Source: Laspinema palackyanum D2a (GTDB lineage: Bacteria; Cyanobacteriota; Cyanobacteriia; Cyanobacteriales; Laspinemataceae). From it: DNA of 64,000 nucleotides. The first letter of the stretch is position 1. Every line of letters starts with the position of its first letter. The notes under the pieces were generated by a model that saw only the letters and a list, made by a program, of their open reading frames with translations, was not told where the DNA came from and made no database searches. The stretch spans positions 83,934 to 147,933 of the forward strand of contig JAMXFF010000013.1 in the NCBI GenBank assembly GCA_025370845.1, given 5' to 3'. A program made the position numbers and the translations under genes. Shown piece after piece: positions 63,171-64,000 of the stretch.

Positions 63171-64000
63171 ATGAAAATACTTAAAATCCAGACATTACGG
63201 GGTCCGAACTACTGGAGCATTCGACGCCACAAGGTCATCGTGATGCGCCTCGACCTAGAAGACTTAGCACCCAAGCCGACGTCTTTGATCCCCGGCTTTT
63301 ATCAAGGTCTCGTGGAGGCGCTACCGAGCTTGGTAGACCACTACTGCTCTCCCGGTTGTAGAGGCGGGTTCCTCAGCCGTGTCCAAGAGGGAACCTATAT
63401 GGGTCATGTGGTGGAACACGTTGCCTTAGAACTCCAGGAACTCGCGGGGATGATAGTTGGTTTTGGTCGCACCCGCGAAACCTCGACTCCAGGCACCTAC
63501 CAAGTCGCCTTTGAATATGTCGATGAACAAGCGGGTCGTTATGCTGCTAGAGCAGCGGTGCGCCTCTGTCGCAGTATTGTCGATACGGGTCGCTATCCGG
63601 TTTCCGAGTTGGAACAAGACATCCAAGACTTGAAAGATTTGGCGGCTAAAGCCTCCCTGGGTCCCAGTACCGAGACCCTGATTAAAGAAGCCGAAGCCCG
63701 CGATATTCCTTGGTTTCACTCCAGTGCTAGATCTATGATCCAACTGGGAACGGGGATTTATCAAAAACGAGTCCAGGCCACCCTAACCGATCGCAGCAGT
63801 ATTTTAGGGGTTGAACTGGCCTGCGATAAAGAAGGAACCAAAAAAACCCTGCGGGATGCGGGAGTGCCGGTTCCCCGAGGGACTTTGATTCACTATCTTG
63901 ATGAACTCCAAGAGGCGATCGAGGAAGTGGGTGGCTATCCCATCGTGATTAAACCCCTCGATGGCAACCACGGACGGGGGATTACCATTGATATCCACTC
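63171..64000 (+). CDS. cphA: Cyanophycin synthetase, N-terminal part (runs off window)
   Basis: 276 residues are visible of a protein that is normally about 870-900. MKILKIQTLRGPNYWSIRRH starts the CphA family. The N-terminal domain contains CSPGCRGGFLSRV and HVVEHVALELQELAG, then the start of the ATP-grasp domain (ELACDKEGTKKTLRDAGVPV, PIVIKPLDGNHGRGITIDI). CphA polymerises Asp and Arg into cyanophycin, a nitrogen reserve, with ATP. It follows cphB on the same strand. The stop codon lies beyond the window. Confidence 0.97.
   Translation, partial: MKILKIQTLRGPNYWSIRRHKVIVMRLDLEDLAPKPTSLIPGFYQGLVEALPSLVDHYCSPGCRGGFLSRVQEGTYMGHVVEHVALELQELAGMIVGFGRTRETSTPGTYQVAFEYVDEQAGRYAARAAVRLCRSIVDTGRYPVSELEQDIQDLKDLAAKASLGPSTETLIKEAEARDIPWFHSSARSMIQLGTGIYQKRVQATLTDRSSILGVELACDKEGTKKTLRDAGVPVPRGTLIHYLDELQEAIEEVGGYPIVIKPLDGNHGRGITIDIH

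Overview
The window looks like the chromosome of a filamentous, non-heterocyst-type cyanobacterium (Oscillatoria/Phormidium/Laspinema-like; the genus is inference). Direct signs are the very frequent HIP1 octamer GCGATCGC, the photosynthesis genes psbO and psb28, a phycobilisome linker and a phycobiliprotein-like gene, cyanophycin genes cphB/cphA, PII (glnB) with an NtcA-type site, Ycf35/Ycf46 homologues, many multidomain signalling proteins, and families of short palindromic intergenic repeats. I found no transposase, tRNA, rRNA or CRISPR array.

Layout. 1-9 kb (minus strand): two tandem Ycf35/DUF1257 genes behind a Ycf46-type AAA+ ATPase, then two receiver-histidine kinase hybrids and a four-PAS histidine kinase. 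9.3-12.5 kb (plus): a MotA/MotB-type ion-channel pair that resembles ZorA/ZorB of Zorya anti-phage systems but without ZorC/D/E, then an HtpX-type membrane protease. 12.7-19.1 kb (minus): a tightly coupled two-gene module, a 460-residue P-loop ATPase and a 1662-residue TPR-STAND-TM-WD40 (14 blades) protein. 19-21 kb: gene-poor, hairpin-rich DNA with one small secreted protein. 21-27.8 kb: a ~2260-residue protein joining Ser/Thr kinase, ATPase, GAF, histidine kinase, receiver and adenylate cyclase domains. 28.6-34.3 kb (minus): a diverged allophycocyanin-like gene plus linker, then a kinase / internally duplicated unknown / GvpF-L operon.

34.5-49 kb is mostly core genome: ferredoxin, pentapeptide protein, YraN, queA, rpmF, HD hydrolase, psb28, glnB, rdgB, phosphohexomutase, an RTX-type protein and psbO, separated by clear terminators and a MITE-like repeat. 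49-53.2 kb: a four-Cys Ser/Thr kinase with seven WD40 blades, an unknown protein with a nuclease-like motif, and a DUF1822 protein. 53.2-53.9 kb is a dense array of palindromic units. 53.9-61.5 kb: a TspO-like protein, a MATE transporter, Uma2 and Rpn-like proteins, a full-length and a truncated DUF1517 paralogue separated by another copy of the palindromic unit, and trmD. 62-64 kb: cyanophycinase and the start of cyanophycin synthetase, which runs off the window.

The best candidates for undescribed systems are the orphan ZorAB-like pair, the ATPase/STAND-WD40 couple, the kinase/duplicated-unknown/GvpF-L operon, and the divergent phycobiliprotein/linker pair. All functional links between neighbours are inference from gene order, strand and spacing.
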